Shown here: in pieces, positions 26,632 through 35,405 of the stretch
Layout: the number at the start of each line of letters is the position of its first letter
Numbering within the stretch: the first letter of the stretch is position 1
NCBI GenBank assembly: GCA_938091995.1
Contig: CALKNZ010000006.1
Coordinates: forward strand, 16,014-80,013
Direction of reading: 5' to 3'
DNA length: 64,000 bases
Origin: an uncultured Luminiphilus sp.
GTDB lineage: Bacteria > Pseudomonadota > Gammaproteobacteria > Pseudomonadales > Halieaceae
Made by a program: the position numbers and the translations under genes
Notes under the pieces: model-generated
Seen by the model: only the letters and a program-made list of their open reading frames with translations
Databases searched by the model: none
What the model was told of the DNA's origin: nothing

Positions 26632-28317
26632 CTAGAAGAGCCCGGTTACTTGTCCGTTTACAACGTCAATATTTTCACTGGCAGGCACTTTAGGCAGGCC
26701 AGGCATGGTCATAACATCACCACAGACCACCACCACAAAACCGGCGCCCACTGACAGTCTGATTTCTCGGATATCCATCACGTGACCTGAAGGGGCTCCT
26801 TTTAGCTGAGGGTCTGTAGAAAACGAGTAAGGCGTTTTCGCGATACAAACCGGCATTCCCCCATAGCCCTCTGCTTCGAGTTCTTTGAGTCGATTGCGAA
26901 CTTTTCCGCTAATCGTCACTTCGCTAGCCCCATAGACCTTGGTCGCGACCGCTTCAATTTTTTCTATCAGTGTCGCAGAGTCTGGGTAAACAAACGTGTC
27001 ATGACCAGCGTTGGCAGCCTTATCATCGGCATCACAAACTTCGGCGACCATACGCGCGAGATCTGCTGCGCCTGCACCACCGTTTGCCCAGTGACTAGCG
27101 ATGGCAACCCGCACACCCATAGCTTCTACACGCTCTACTAACAGGGCCAGTTCAGCCTCAGAATCACTGACGAACTGGTTAATCGAAACGATCGGTGTGA
27201 CTCCGTAGTTATCACGAATATTTTTAACATGACGCTCAAGGTTGACCATTCCCGCCGCAAGGGCTTCGAGGTTTTCGTCGTTGAGGTTTTCTTTAGCAAC
27301 ACCACCGTGAAATTTCAAAGCCCTGATGGTTGCCACTAACACGGCCACGGATGGCCTCAAATTTGCGGAGCGGCACTTAATATCGATGAATTTCTCAGCC
27401 CCCAAATCGGCGCCAAAGCCGGCTTCGGTGACAACATATTCCGCCAAACGCAGAGCCCCCGTAGTCGCAATAACGCTGTTGCAGCCGTGGGCAATATTGG
27501 CGAAAGGTCCACCGTGAACAAACGCGGGAGTTCCTTCCAAGGTTTGCACCAGATTTGGCGCTAGCGCATCTTTGAGTACCGCTGTCAGCGCTCCTTCGGC
27601 CTTTAGATCAGAGGCACGAACAGGGGTTTTCTCCCGCGTGTAACCCACTACAATGCGCCCAATACGCGCCTTGAGATCGGCGAGGTCGGTTGCGAGGCAA
27701 AAGATAGCCATAATTTCTGAGGCCACGACGATATCGAAACCATCTTGTCTTGGGTAACCATTACCAACCCCACCCATAGCCACCGTGATGTCTCTCAGCG
27801 CTCTATCATTCATGTCCAACACCCGTTTCCAGGTAACGCGACGGACATCGATACCGAGGGCATTTCCGTGGTGAATATGATTATCGAGTAACGCTGACAG
27901 CAAGTTGTTGGCGACCCCAATGGCATGCAAATCGCCGTTAAAGTGGAGATTGATATCCTCCATAGGAATCACTTGGGCGTAGCCACCGCCAGCAGCACCG
28001 CCCTTCATACCAAACACCGGGCCGAGTGACGGCTCCCGAAGGCAAATCATGGCGTCCTTACCAATGTGCCGCAGCGCATCGCCCAGACCCACGGTAGTCG
28101 TTGTCTTACCTTCACCCGATGGGGTTGGACTGATCGCAGTGACCAAAACCATCCGCGCCGAAGGCCTGATAGGCTGCTCCAATAACCAATTTAGATTGAT
28201 TTTACCCTTGGTGCGACCGTAGGGCTCCAATGCCTCTTCAGGTATTGACAGGCCTTTCGCAATGTCAGCGATGGGCTGCGGGGTTGCCGCCTGGGCAATA
28301 TCGATATCACTAGGCAT
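26632..28317 (-). CDS. fhs: Formate-tetrahydrofolate ligase
   Basis: 561 aa, standard length. P-loop-like [16 protein letters not shown] (65-80), [29 protein letters not shown], and the C-terminal [13 protein letters not shown]. It links formate, ATP and THF to formyl-THF; run backwards it releases formate and makes ATP from methyl groups being oxidised. As first gene of the formate-dehydrogenase operon, the oxidative direction is the likely one: formyl-THF to formate, then CO2. A structured leader may precede it. Confidence 0.96.
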   Translation of the reverse strand: MPSDIDIAQAATPQPIADIAKGLSIPEEALEPYGRTKGKINLNWLLEQPIRPSARMVLVTAISPTPSGEGKTTTTVGLGDALRHIGKDAMICLREPSLGPVFGMKGGAAGGGYAQVIPMEDINLHFNGDLHAIGVANNLLSALLDNHIHHGNALGIDVRRVTWKRVLDMNDRALRDITVAMGGVGNGYPRQDGFDIVVASEIMAIFCLATDLADLKARIGRIVVGYTREKTPVRASDLKAEGALTAVLKDALAPNLVQTLEGTPAFVHGGPFANIAHGCNSVIATTGALRLAEYVVTEAGFGADLGAEKFIDIKCRSANLRPSVAVLVATIRALKFHGGVAKENLNDENLEALAAGMVNLERHVKNIRDNYGVTPIVSINQFVSDSEAELALLVERVEAMGVRVAIASHWANGGAGAADLARMVAEVCDADDKAANAGHDTFVYPDSATLIEKIEAVATKVYGASEVTISGKVRNRLKELEAEGYGGMPVCIAKTPYSFSTDPQLKGAPSGHVMDIREIRLSVGAGFVVVVCGDVMTMPGLPKVPASENIDVVNGQVTGLF

Positions 28318-28354
28318 GTTTCACGATTCCTTCAAAATGGTCGTTGGTAAATTA

Positions 28355-28437
28355 CTCGGAACATCCGAGCTTATTCTTGAACTGAGAGGGGCGCTGAGGC
28401 CAAGACCCCCGGATGTTTGCCACTAACGTCTTGGCCT
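28355..28437 (-). promoter_or_regulatory. Candidate structured RNA leader of fhs
   Basis: Two hairpins precede fhs. AGGCCAAGAC (28397-28406) pairs perfectly with GTCTTGGCCT (28428-28437) across a 21-nt loop; nearer the gene, CTCGGA/TCCGAG (28355-28360 and 28364-28369) closes a three-base loop. The larger loop contains CGGATGTT, the complement of AACATCCG (28360-28367) in the small hairpin, so an alternative pairing or pseudoknot is possible. It does not match a riboswitch class I know. A 10-bp local hairpin can arise by chance. Confidence 0.35.
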
Positions 28438-29145
28438 AAACCTTATTCTTTGCACTCTTACCTGCCTTTCGCTTCATCTGGATACTCAAATGCAAACCCG
28501 TCATAAAAGCGGCTTTAATGCTCGATCCCGCTTTCTCTGGTGGTCACCGGTAAATCTAGATTTCCCAACGCCTGAGTACCTTCACTCAACGTCGCGGTGC
28601 TACCCCCACAGAGATAAAGGAGACCTGTACTGAAGCCGGCTATACCTCTCGAACCCGTGCATTATTGGAGACATTATTCGCCATAGCAATCACAGTTATT
28701 GCATTTCGTTATAAGATTATGCCGGCGCCATGACCTACCCCGGCACACTCCCAACACCAGCGCTGCAGCCATAAATGGCTAATTTTCAGTTTAATATCGA
28801 AAAAAATAGACTTTCCGTCATTCGCACAGGCCCCTCTTCGCCCTGAGCTGTTTTTCTATGACCGCTGAACTGTGCATAATCCCGCTACATTAAGGTCGTT
28901 TTTTTGACTCAAAATGTCGCTCACAAGCGTTTAAATAGCAAAGTTTATGGCGCTTTTTGTAAAGCTGTGGCGATCTGCTCGAGCAGGTCAGCCCCCAGGG
29001 TAAGTTTGGGCCTTTTCAACCGATAATCCAATCCGTTATTAGACTAAAACGCACTGGCTGAACATTGGGTAAAACTGCGGGCGCAGACAGCGCCTAACTG
29101 AGCTAAAATTAGCATTAACGGCAGGAACACAAGCCAAATACCGAA
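28370..29145. other. Non-coding intergenic region upstream of fhs
   Basis: About 840 bases separate the divergent fhs and amidohydrolase starts, the largest gap in the window. Apart from the hairpins next to fhs, I see only A/T-rich runs (for example around 28798-28806 and 28899-28905) and no convincing gene, tRNA or repeat in either strand. Both divergent promoters should lie here. Confidence 0.6.
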
Positions 29146-29160
29146 TTGGGAGCAGCAACA

Positions 29161-31029
29161 GTGGCGAGCACATGGGATCTTTTGATCAAGGGCGCAACAT
29201 TCTTCGACGGCAGCGGTGATCTTCCCGCAGTACAGGACCTAGCGGTTCGGGGAGGCAAAGTCGTGGCCAGAGGCGAAAACCTTCCCGCCGGGCATGCAGA
29301 AAACGTCGTTGAGGCCGCAGGCCAATGGCTTATGCCAGGGTTGCTAGACATCCATACACACCTTGATCTTGAGGTCGACGTAGAGCCCGCATTACCCGAG
29401 GTTGTTCGGCACGGTACAACGACCGTGGTCGTAGGTAATTGCAGCCTGGGGACCAGCTTTGGCAGCCAAAAGACCGGGGATCAAGAGCCTATCGTTGACT
29501 GCTTTACTCGCGTTGAAAATATACCGAAAGCCGTCTTGCGCAAAGTGTCTGAAAAAATTACTTGGGACAACACCGGCGATTATATGGATCATTTTGCCGA
29601 CCTGCCTCTGGGCCCCAATGTTGCAACCTTCGTTCCCCATTCAATGCTGCGCATCGAGGCCATGGGTTTAGATGCAAGCGTCACTCGAAAACCGACTGAG
29701 AGTGAAATGGTGAAGATGGAAACGCTACTAGAAACCGCCATGCAACAGGGTTACATGGGACTGAGTACCGACGGCCTCCCTTTTCATTACCTATCAAACG
29801 ACCCCAATACCGCTAAACGAATACCCACCCAGTTCGCCAGCTTCAGAGAACTTCGCCGCCTGCTAAAAGTGGTGCGTAAATATGATCGCGTCTGGCAAAC
29901 GACGCCCATACTTGAAAACCGCCTGACGGCGCTGTTTTATTTTTCCCTGACCAGCGGGCGACTGTTTGGCAAACCCCTGAAAACGTCAGCGCTCTCGGCT
30001 ATGGAAATGACCGCAGCACCAAAATCAGGGCGACTCTTCCTGAAAGTCGCGCGCCTTCTCAATACTTGGTTATTTAAGGGTAAGCTTCATTTTCAAGCGT
30101 TGGGGACAAATTTTAGAGTCTGGTCAGATGGCATTGTGAGTCCGCTATTTGAAGAGATGACAGCGACGTCTCAACTCATTGCTAGAGAATACGATGATGT
30201 TGAGGGACGACAAAAGCTGATGCACGACCCCGACTGGGTGGCGTTGTTTCGCAAGGAATGGATGCACGGTCGCACAGGTGGCGATTTTGCCAGCTGGAAA
30301 ACTCGGCATGGCTTTCCTGACAGTCTGGTTGTTCGCGATGCCCAGCAGCTGATATTTGATGGCGCGCCCATTAGTCACTGGGACGGCGAATCCATGGCGC
30401 AAGTCATGGAGCGCGTACAGCGCTTCAAAGCCGGAGACGACACTGCGGCGCGCTCGCGAGCCGAACAAACCGCTTTTGACGAGTTCCCTGCAATTTTGCG
30501 TGACGATGCTGACTTTATGCTCCACATGATGCGTCGCTACGACAAAACCTTCCGATTTTATGCCGACATTGCCAATGCGGGGAACAAAGCCACACTCGAC
30601 TATTTACTAGATGATCAGGCATTGCCGGGGTTTAATGATTCTGGGGCTCACATCACAAACATGGCATTCTTCGACAGTAACCTGATGTCGCTTAAATTGG
30701 CCAAAGAGCGTGACGAAGCAACCGTAGCACGGATGGTTCATCGCCTCACCAAGGAACCAGCCACTGTGTTTGGTCTAGATGCTGGCTCTCTCGCCATTGG
30801 TGCCCGTGCCGATATGGTTTTGATTAATCCAAGCGCGCTCGATGACTGGGAACCCGATCAAACACGCGTGCTGGAATACCGTGACATCTTCGACCATCAG
30901 CAAATGGTCAATCGTCCCAAAGGCATTGTCGCTTCAGTATTTATTAAAGGGGTCTTGGCCTGGGCAAATGGCGAAGCGCAAGAGGCCTTGGGGCGAGACA
31001 CTTTAGGTGAGGCACTGCGAGCCGCCTAA
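29161..31029 (+). CDS. Amidohydrolase, N-acyl-D-amino-acid deacylase-like
   Basis: 622 aa from the GTG at 29161, which has GGGAG 9 nt upstream; a TTG at 29146 would add five residues. Amidohydrolase start DLLIKGATFFDGSGD, metal motif DIHTHLD (63-69), HGTTTVVVGNCSLG (metal-bridging Cys typical of D-aminoacylases), late Asp in FNDSGAHITNM, and GARADMVLINP. The family hydrolyses N-acyl-D-amino acids or related amides in the cytoplasm. At 622 aa it is longer than D-aminoacylase (about 480), with an insertion near residues 230-340 containing a hydrophobic stretch. Exact substrate unknown; transcribed alone. Confidence 0.85.
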   Translation: MASTWDLLIKGATFFDGSGDLPAVQDLAVRGGKVVARGENLPAGHAENVVEAAGQWLMPGLLDIHTHLDLEVDVEPALPEVVRHGTTTVVVGNCSLGTSFGSQKTGDQEPIVDCFTRVENIPKAVLRKVSEKITWDNTGDYMDHFADLPLGPNVATFVPHSMLRIEAMGLDASVTRKPTESEMVKMETLLETAMQQGYMGLSTDGLPFHYLSNDPNTAKRIPTQFASFRELRRLLKVVRKYDRVWQTTPILENRLTALFYFSLTSGRLFGKPLKTSALSAMEMTAAPKSGRLFLKVARLLNTWLFKGKLHFQALGTNFRVWSDGIVSPLFEEMTATSQLIAREYDDVEGRQKLMHDPDWVALFRKEWMHGRTGGDFASWKTRHGFPDSLVVRDAQQLIFDGAPISHWDGESMAQVMERVQRFKAGDDTAARSRAEQTAFDEFPAILRDDADFMLHMMRRYDKTFRFYADIANAGNKATLDYLLDDQALPGFNDSGAHITNMAFFDSNLMSLKLAKERDEATVARMVHRLTKEPATVFGLDAGSLAIGARADMVLINPSALDDWEPDQTRVLEYRDIFDHQQMVNRPKGIVASVFIKGVLAWANGEAQEALGRDTLGEALRAA

Positions 31030-31107
31030 CAAGGCTGACATTGCAAGCAGCATGAAGCCCGAGGCTGCAAGCGTGAAAGTGAGTGCGCAGCCAGGGCTAA
31101 AGTCCAC

Positions 31108-33105
31108 TCAGGTACGCAGTTCTTCGCGCCCCTTGAAGGCATCGAGAGCCTCTGGATTCGCCAGAGCATCAGTGTTCTTCACCGGTCGGCCATGAACCGC
31201 ATTACGCACCGCAAGCTCTACGATTTTCCCGCTCAAAGTTCTCGGAATGTCTGGGACCTCAAGAATTTTTGCGGGAACATGCCTAGGCGTTGTGTTTTCT
31301 CGAATGACGTTAGCAATACGAGTGCGAAGCTCGTCATTGAGTATGGCACCGTCAGTCAGCACCACAAATAAAATTACGCGGACATCGTCGGCCCACTCCT
31401 GACCTACAACAATACTCTCCTGCACATCCCTCAGTCGCTCTACCTGTCGATAAATTTCGGCCGTGCCAATTCTCACTCCCCCGGGATTTAAAACAGCATC
31501 AGAGCGACCGTGAATGATATATCCCCCTGAAGGGGTTAATTCGCCGTAATCGCCATGAGCCCAAATATTAGGCCATGTATTAAAGTAGGCCTGACGATAC
31601 AGATCACCATCAGGGTCATTCCAAAAGCCAATGGGCATACTGGGAAAGGGTTTGGTGCAAACTAACTCCCCTTTTTCACCCAAAAGCGGCTCGCCATCAT
31701 CGCTCCAAATCTGCACGGCCATACCAAGACCTGGTGCTTGAATCTCGCCAACGTGCACAGGAAGAATGGGGCTACCACCTACAAAACACGATAAAATATC
31801 GGTGCCGCCGCTGATTGATGACAGGCAAATATCGGCTTTAAACCCTTGATAAACATAACGGAAGCTCTCGTGAGAGAGTGGCGAACCCGTCGATAAAATC
31901 GTCTTAAGACTCGACAGATCGACCTCATCATGTGGCACGATATTGGCCTTCTCGAGAGCCGCAAGATACTTAGCCCCCACGCCAAAAACAGAAATCCCCT
32001 CTGCCTCTATCGACTTCAGTAAGGCAAGACCCTCTTCAGCAAAGGGGGATCCGTCGTACAACACCAAGGTCGCACCACTGGCGAGCCCTGACACCAACCA
32101 GTTCCACATCATCCACCCACAGGTCGTGAAGTAAAACAAAACGTCATCTCGACTTAGGTCGACGTGCAGCTGATGCTCTTTTACATGCTGCAGCAACGTG
32201 CCACCGGCGCCATGCACAATACACTTGGGCATACCGGTGGTACCTGAGGAATACATAATGAATAAAGGGTGATCAAAAGGTAGCTGCGCAAACTGCACCT
32301 CAGTTGCCGTAGTGTCGAGAAAGTCTTGCCATAGCACAGCGTTGGCAATCTCAGCACAGCTGATTTGCTCTGAGATCACTGGGACTACAACCACCTTTTC
32401 CAAGGAGTCGATGGCATCGCTAATTGCAGCAAGCCGCCCTGTCGAATCGCAGAGTTTACCGTTGTAAAAATAACCATCAGCACCGATCAGAATCTTGGGC
32501 TGAATTTGCCCGAAACGATCGAGCACGCCGTTAATACCAAAATCCGGCGAGCACGATGACCAGATTGCCCCAAGGCTCGTCGTCGCCAGCATGGCTTCGA
32601 CCGTTTCAATAATATTAGGCATGAAACCTGCAACCCGATCCCCGGGGCCAATACCCAGCCTTCGCAGACTCGCCGAGAGTGCGGCGACATTGGTATAGAG
32701 CTGTTTAAAAGTCACGACCCGACGCTGCCCATTTTCTAAGCGAGAAATCAGTGCGGGGCGATCGTCACGATACCGCAGTAAGTTTTCTGCAAAATTTAGG
32801 CTTGCCTCTGGAAACCAACGCACACCTGCGTTTGATTGACAGGGAAAGGTATCGGCGTTTTCCGCAATGACGGTCCCCTTCTGCTCGGCAACAATATCGG
32901 TATAGTCCCAGAGCGCCGACCAGAAGTTTTCCCTTTGTGCTACTGAAAATTGATGCAGCGCGTCGTAGTCTTCAAAACTACCCTGGCCCTGGGTCTCGAG
33001 GTAGCCCATAAAGTCTTGCAGCCGACTCTGGGTCAGTCGATCCGCTGAAGGCGTCCATAAAAGGTCTGCCCGATCGGCTAGTCCCGTTTCTTTTTGTCCC
33101 GCCAT
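31108..33105 (-). CDS. aacS: Acetoacetyl-CoA synthetase
   Basis: 665 aa. The long N-terminus (FMGYLETQGQ, NFWSALWDYTDI, WFPEASLNFAENLLR) and IWSSCSPDFG are diagnostic of acetoacetate-CoA ligase within the acyl-adenylate superfamily. The AMP-binding motif is MYSSGTTGMPKCIVHG, and RTLSGKIVELAVRN holds the C-terminal catalytic Lys. It activates acetoacetate with ATP and CoA, joining ketone bodies or PHB breakdown to acetyl-CoA. No thiolase or transferase gene is adjacent. Confidence 0.94.
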   Translation of the reverse strand: MAGQKETGLADRADLLWTPSADRLTQSRLQDFMGYLETQGQGSFEDYDALHQFSVAQRENFWSALWDYTDIVAEQKGTVIAENADTFPCQSNAGVRWFPEASLNFAENLLRYRDDRPALISRLENGQRRVVTFKQLYTNVAALSASLRRLGIGPGDRVAGFMPNIIETVEAMLATTSLGAIWSSCSPDFGINGVLDRFGQIQPKILIGADGYFYNGKLCDSTGRLAAISDAIDSLEKVVVVPVISEQISCAEIANAVLWQDFLDTTATEVQFAQLPFDHPLFIMYSSGTTGMPKCIVHGAGGTLLQHVKEHQLHVDLSRDDVLFYFTTCGWMMWNWLVSGLASGATLVLYDGSPFAEEGLALLKSIEAEGISVFGVGAKYLAALEKANIVPHDEVDLSSLKTILSTGSPLSHESFRYVYQGFKADICLSSISGGTDILSCFVGGSPILPVHVGEIQAPGLGMAVQIWSDDGEPLLGEKGELVCTKPFPSMPIGFWNDPDGDLYRQAYFNTWPNIWAHGDYGELTPSGGYIIHGRSDAVLNPGGVRIGTAEIYRQVERLRDVQESIVVGQEWADDVRVILFVVLTDGAILNDELRTRIANVIRENTTPRHVPAKILEVPDIPRTLSGKIVELAVRNAVHGRPVKNTDALANPEALDAFKGREELRT

Positions 33106-33343
33106 ACTGTTATTTACCCTTGTGCCACACGCTTCGTATAAGGTTTGAATCGAGCACCGTTTTCACAACCTCAAGGCAAGCAATGGGCAAATAACCCGCC
33201 TTCCACACAGCCGGAGGCAACATACGCCCGCAGTCGACGTGCAAACACTTAAACAACTAACCCCTAGAGCTTCGCTTGTAACCTTAGGGGAGCACATTGC
33301 TTGACCGGATGGCCTACACCAGCGCGCCCTAAAGAAATTCGCC

Positions 33344-33964
33344 TCAGGCCCCTTGGCTACGTTCAGCCGAAATAAAATCAATCCAGCCGGTAAAAATCAT
33401 TTTCTCATGGGTGCCAGACACCACCCCCCGGTGCATGTGGGTCATATCACTGGGCCAAAGAATGAGGTCACCTTTGAGGCATTCTGTGGTGACACCTTGA
33501 TGAGGAAACTCGGTGCCACCGCCTGGAGTATCGGTGAGATACAGCATCCATACCAAAGCCCTATGACAATATTCAAGCCGGTCACGCTCACAATGAATCG
33601 CCGGGTAGCCGCCTCCAACCGGGTATTCCTGAATATTGGACCATTCTGAAAATCCGAGAGGCCCTAGGCCATTTGCACCGGTGTCGTAATAATATTTATC
33701 GACATAGGTTTTCACGAATCCGGTGAGCAACTCAAAAAAGGGGTTAACCTGGCCGTAGAGGCGAATAGGCACACTCAGATCAAGCGAGTCCTTCATCGAC
33801 TTATCGACGCGAGGAATTTCACCGAGTCGCCCGGGCTGAGCAAGATGTTTATTATCTTGAAAGAAGTCGGTAATACGGTCACAGACAGCGTGGTCGACTT
33901 GATAGGTTTCAATGAAGCTGTGTGGGGGCATGACAGTTTCAGCCTTTTTGGGAAACTGAATCAT
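33344..33964 (-). CDS. Prolyl-4-hydroxylase-like Fe(II)/2OG oxygenase
   Basis: 206 aa from the ATG at 33964 (a TTG at 34003 is possible; SD is weak for both). The double-stranded beta-helix shows YPAIHCERDRLEYCHRAL, in which H-x-E (HCE) stands in for H-x-D, then GGGTEFPHQG, GDLILWPSDMTHMHRGV with the distal His, and HEKMIFTGWIDF with the 2OG-binding Lys. This resembles P4H/PiuC-like hydroxylases. No partner gene is evident; the DUF1501 gene lies 60 nt upstream on the same strand. Substrate unknown. Confidence 0.7.
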   Translation of the reverse strand: MIQFPKKAETVMPPHSFIETYQVDHAVCDRITDFFQDNKHLAQPGRLGEIPRVDKSMKDSLDLSVPIRLYGQVNPFFELLTGFVKTYVDKYYYDTGANGLGPLGFSEWSNIQEYPVGGGYPAIHCERDRLEYCHRALVWMLYLTDTPGGGTEFPHQGVTTECLKGDLILWPSDMTHMHRGVVSGTHEKMIFTGWIDFISAERSQGA

Positions 33965-34024
33965 ATCGGTTTGCCGCCCTGTTCGGCCAGCCGACTTTAG
34001 CAAGGTAGTACTGGAAGCAACCTT

Positions 34025-35395
34025 CTAGCGAAGCAAGTCAGTCAGAGGGTTGGAACTAAAATTACTGAGGTTTGGCAGTGCTTGTGCCAAGCTGTTGTCA
34101 TCGAGCCCGAGCCACCGCCCTAATGAAGCCGCGTACTGATCCACGGCAATCGTCGGAATGAGCCTGCCACGCCCGGCATCCTGACTGTGCTCAAAGCTGG
34201 GAGGGGGTATGTCACCATAAAGGGATCCGCCATTAACCGCGCCGCCAACAACAAACTGGTGGCCTCCCCAGCCATGATCGGTGCCATCACCGTTGTCCGC
34301 CAGTGTGCGGCCAAAGTCCGAGGCGGTTGCCAACGTCACGCGGTCAAAGGTACCCATATTTTTCATTGATTCGCTAAAGGCACTCACGCCCGCATCGAGC
34401 CGGCGGTGCAAGTTGGGTAAACTTGTGGGCTGAGCGCTGTGGGTATCGTAACCATAAGCCCCCACTAAAAAGATCTGGCGATTGACGCCAAATTCCTGTC
34501 TGCTTGCAATAATTTTTGCAACGCGCTCAAGTTGGGTGCCAACCGGATCTGACTGAAATGCCACCCCCAAATCGGGTGCCTCGCTAAGAATCGCCGAGTA
34601 CTCTAAATTTGCATCAAAAGCACTTACGGTAGAGCCCGCGAGATCTCGCGTCAGGATATGAGCCGCTGATTCACCTTGAGCCCTTAACATTTGATACACC
34701 GCAGACAAATTACCGTCCGTTTGAGCTTTAACTACGTCAAGGAGATCGAGGTTTAACCCACCCGCCGAGGCCGTGTAAGGCGCCGTCTCATAGCCAGTGA
34801 CAAACAGGCGGTCTCGCGCCGTTGTCAGCGCAGAAAAATGTGAAGCCGTACTGATTCCCTGAGCAATAAGGAGATCTGAAAACAGCCCGCCCCAACCTAC
34901 AGACGCGCCCTCTGGTGCACTCGACTGCCACAATGACTGCTGATCGTTATGTGAAAATAAGCGCGGTGGCAGGGTGACCCCTCGCGCAGAAAAACTGTCC
35001 CGATTGGTTGGCTCCACAAGCGGTCCCACATTGCCCACCAACGCCGCTGTTCCTTCGTCAAACAATGACTTCATACCAGACAACTCAGGTGGCAAGGCAA
35101 ACCCCGCACTCGCCCCAGATGAGGCCAGCTGCAATAGGCTGCTGCGGGCGCGATCGTCGCCATAAGCGCTCATTAGATCACTGCGAATGTCGGCGTACTC
35201 GTTGTATTCACCAACGCCATAGGGGATTACCACATCGTGACAATCCACCCCTCCAAATTGGAAGAGTAAAACTAAAGCTCGATAGTCGTCATCTTCCTGT
35301 GCGCTTAAGGGCTGGGTGAAAGACGCCATGGCCAGGGAACCCAGACAGCCCAAACCGCTGGAGAGAAAATGGCGTCTATTAAGAATGTGCGTCAT
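34025..35395 (-). CDS. DUF1501 family exported protein
   Basis: 456 aa with a Tat-like signal (NRRHFLSSGLGCLGSLAMA). DUF1501 features: VLLFQFGGVDCHDVVIPYG near the start and TLATASDFGRTLADNGDGTDHGWGGHQFVVGG near the end (as separate blocks), recalling sulfatase/phosphatase-like metal sites. Function is not established. These proteins are almost always coded next to a DUF1800 protein, as here (10 nt downstream of it), and are likely periplasmic partners. Confidence 0.88.
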   Translation of the reverse strand: MTHILNRRHFLSSGLGCLGSLAMASFTQPLSAQEDDDYRALVLLFQFGGVDCHDVVIPYGVGEYNEYADIRSDLMSAYGDDRARSSLLQLASSGASAGFALPPELSGMKSLFDEGTAALVGNVGPLVEPTNRDSFSARGVTLPPRLFSHNDQQSLWQSSAPEGASVGWGGLFSDLLIAQGISTASHFSALTTARDRLFVTGYETAPYTASAGGLNLDLLDVVKAQTDGNLSAVYQMLRAQGESAAHILTRDLAGSTVSAFDANLEYSAILSEAPDLGVAFQSDPVGTQLERVAKIIASRQEFGVNRQIFLVGAYGYDTHSAQPTSLPNLHRRLDAGVSAFSESMKNMGTFDRVTLATASDFGRTLADNGDGTDHGWGGHQFVVGGAVNGGSLYGDIPPPSFEHSQDAGRGRLIPTIAVDQYAASLGRWLGLDDNSLAQALPNLSNFSSNPLTDLLR

Positions 35396-35405
35396 TGTGT
35401 TGCCC

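Noticed and set aside
28318..28700. Glycine or THF riboswitch upstream of fhs
   Set aside because: I looked for the conserved glycine-aptamer and THF-aptamer motifs on the minus strand and did not find them; only generic hairpins are present.
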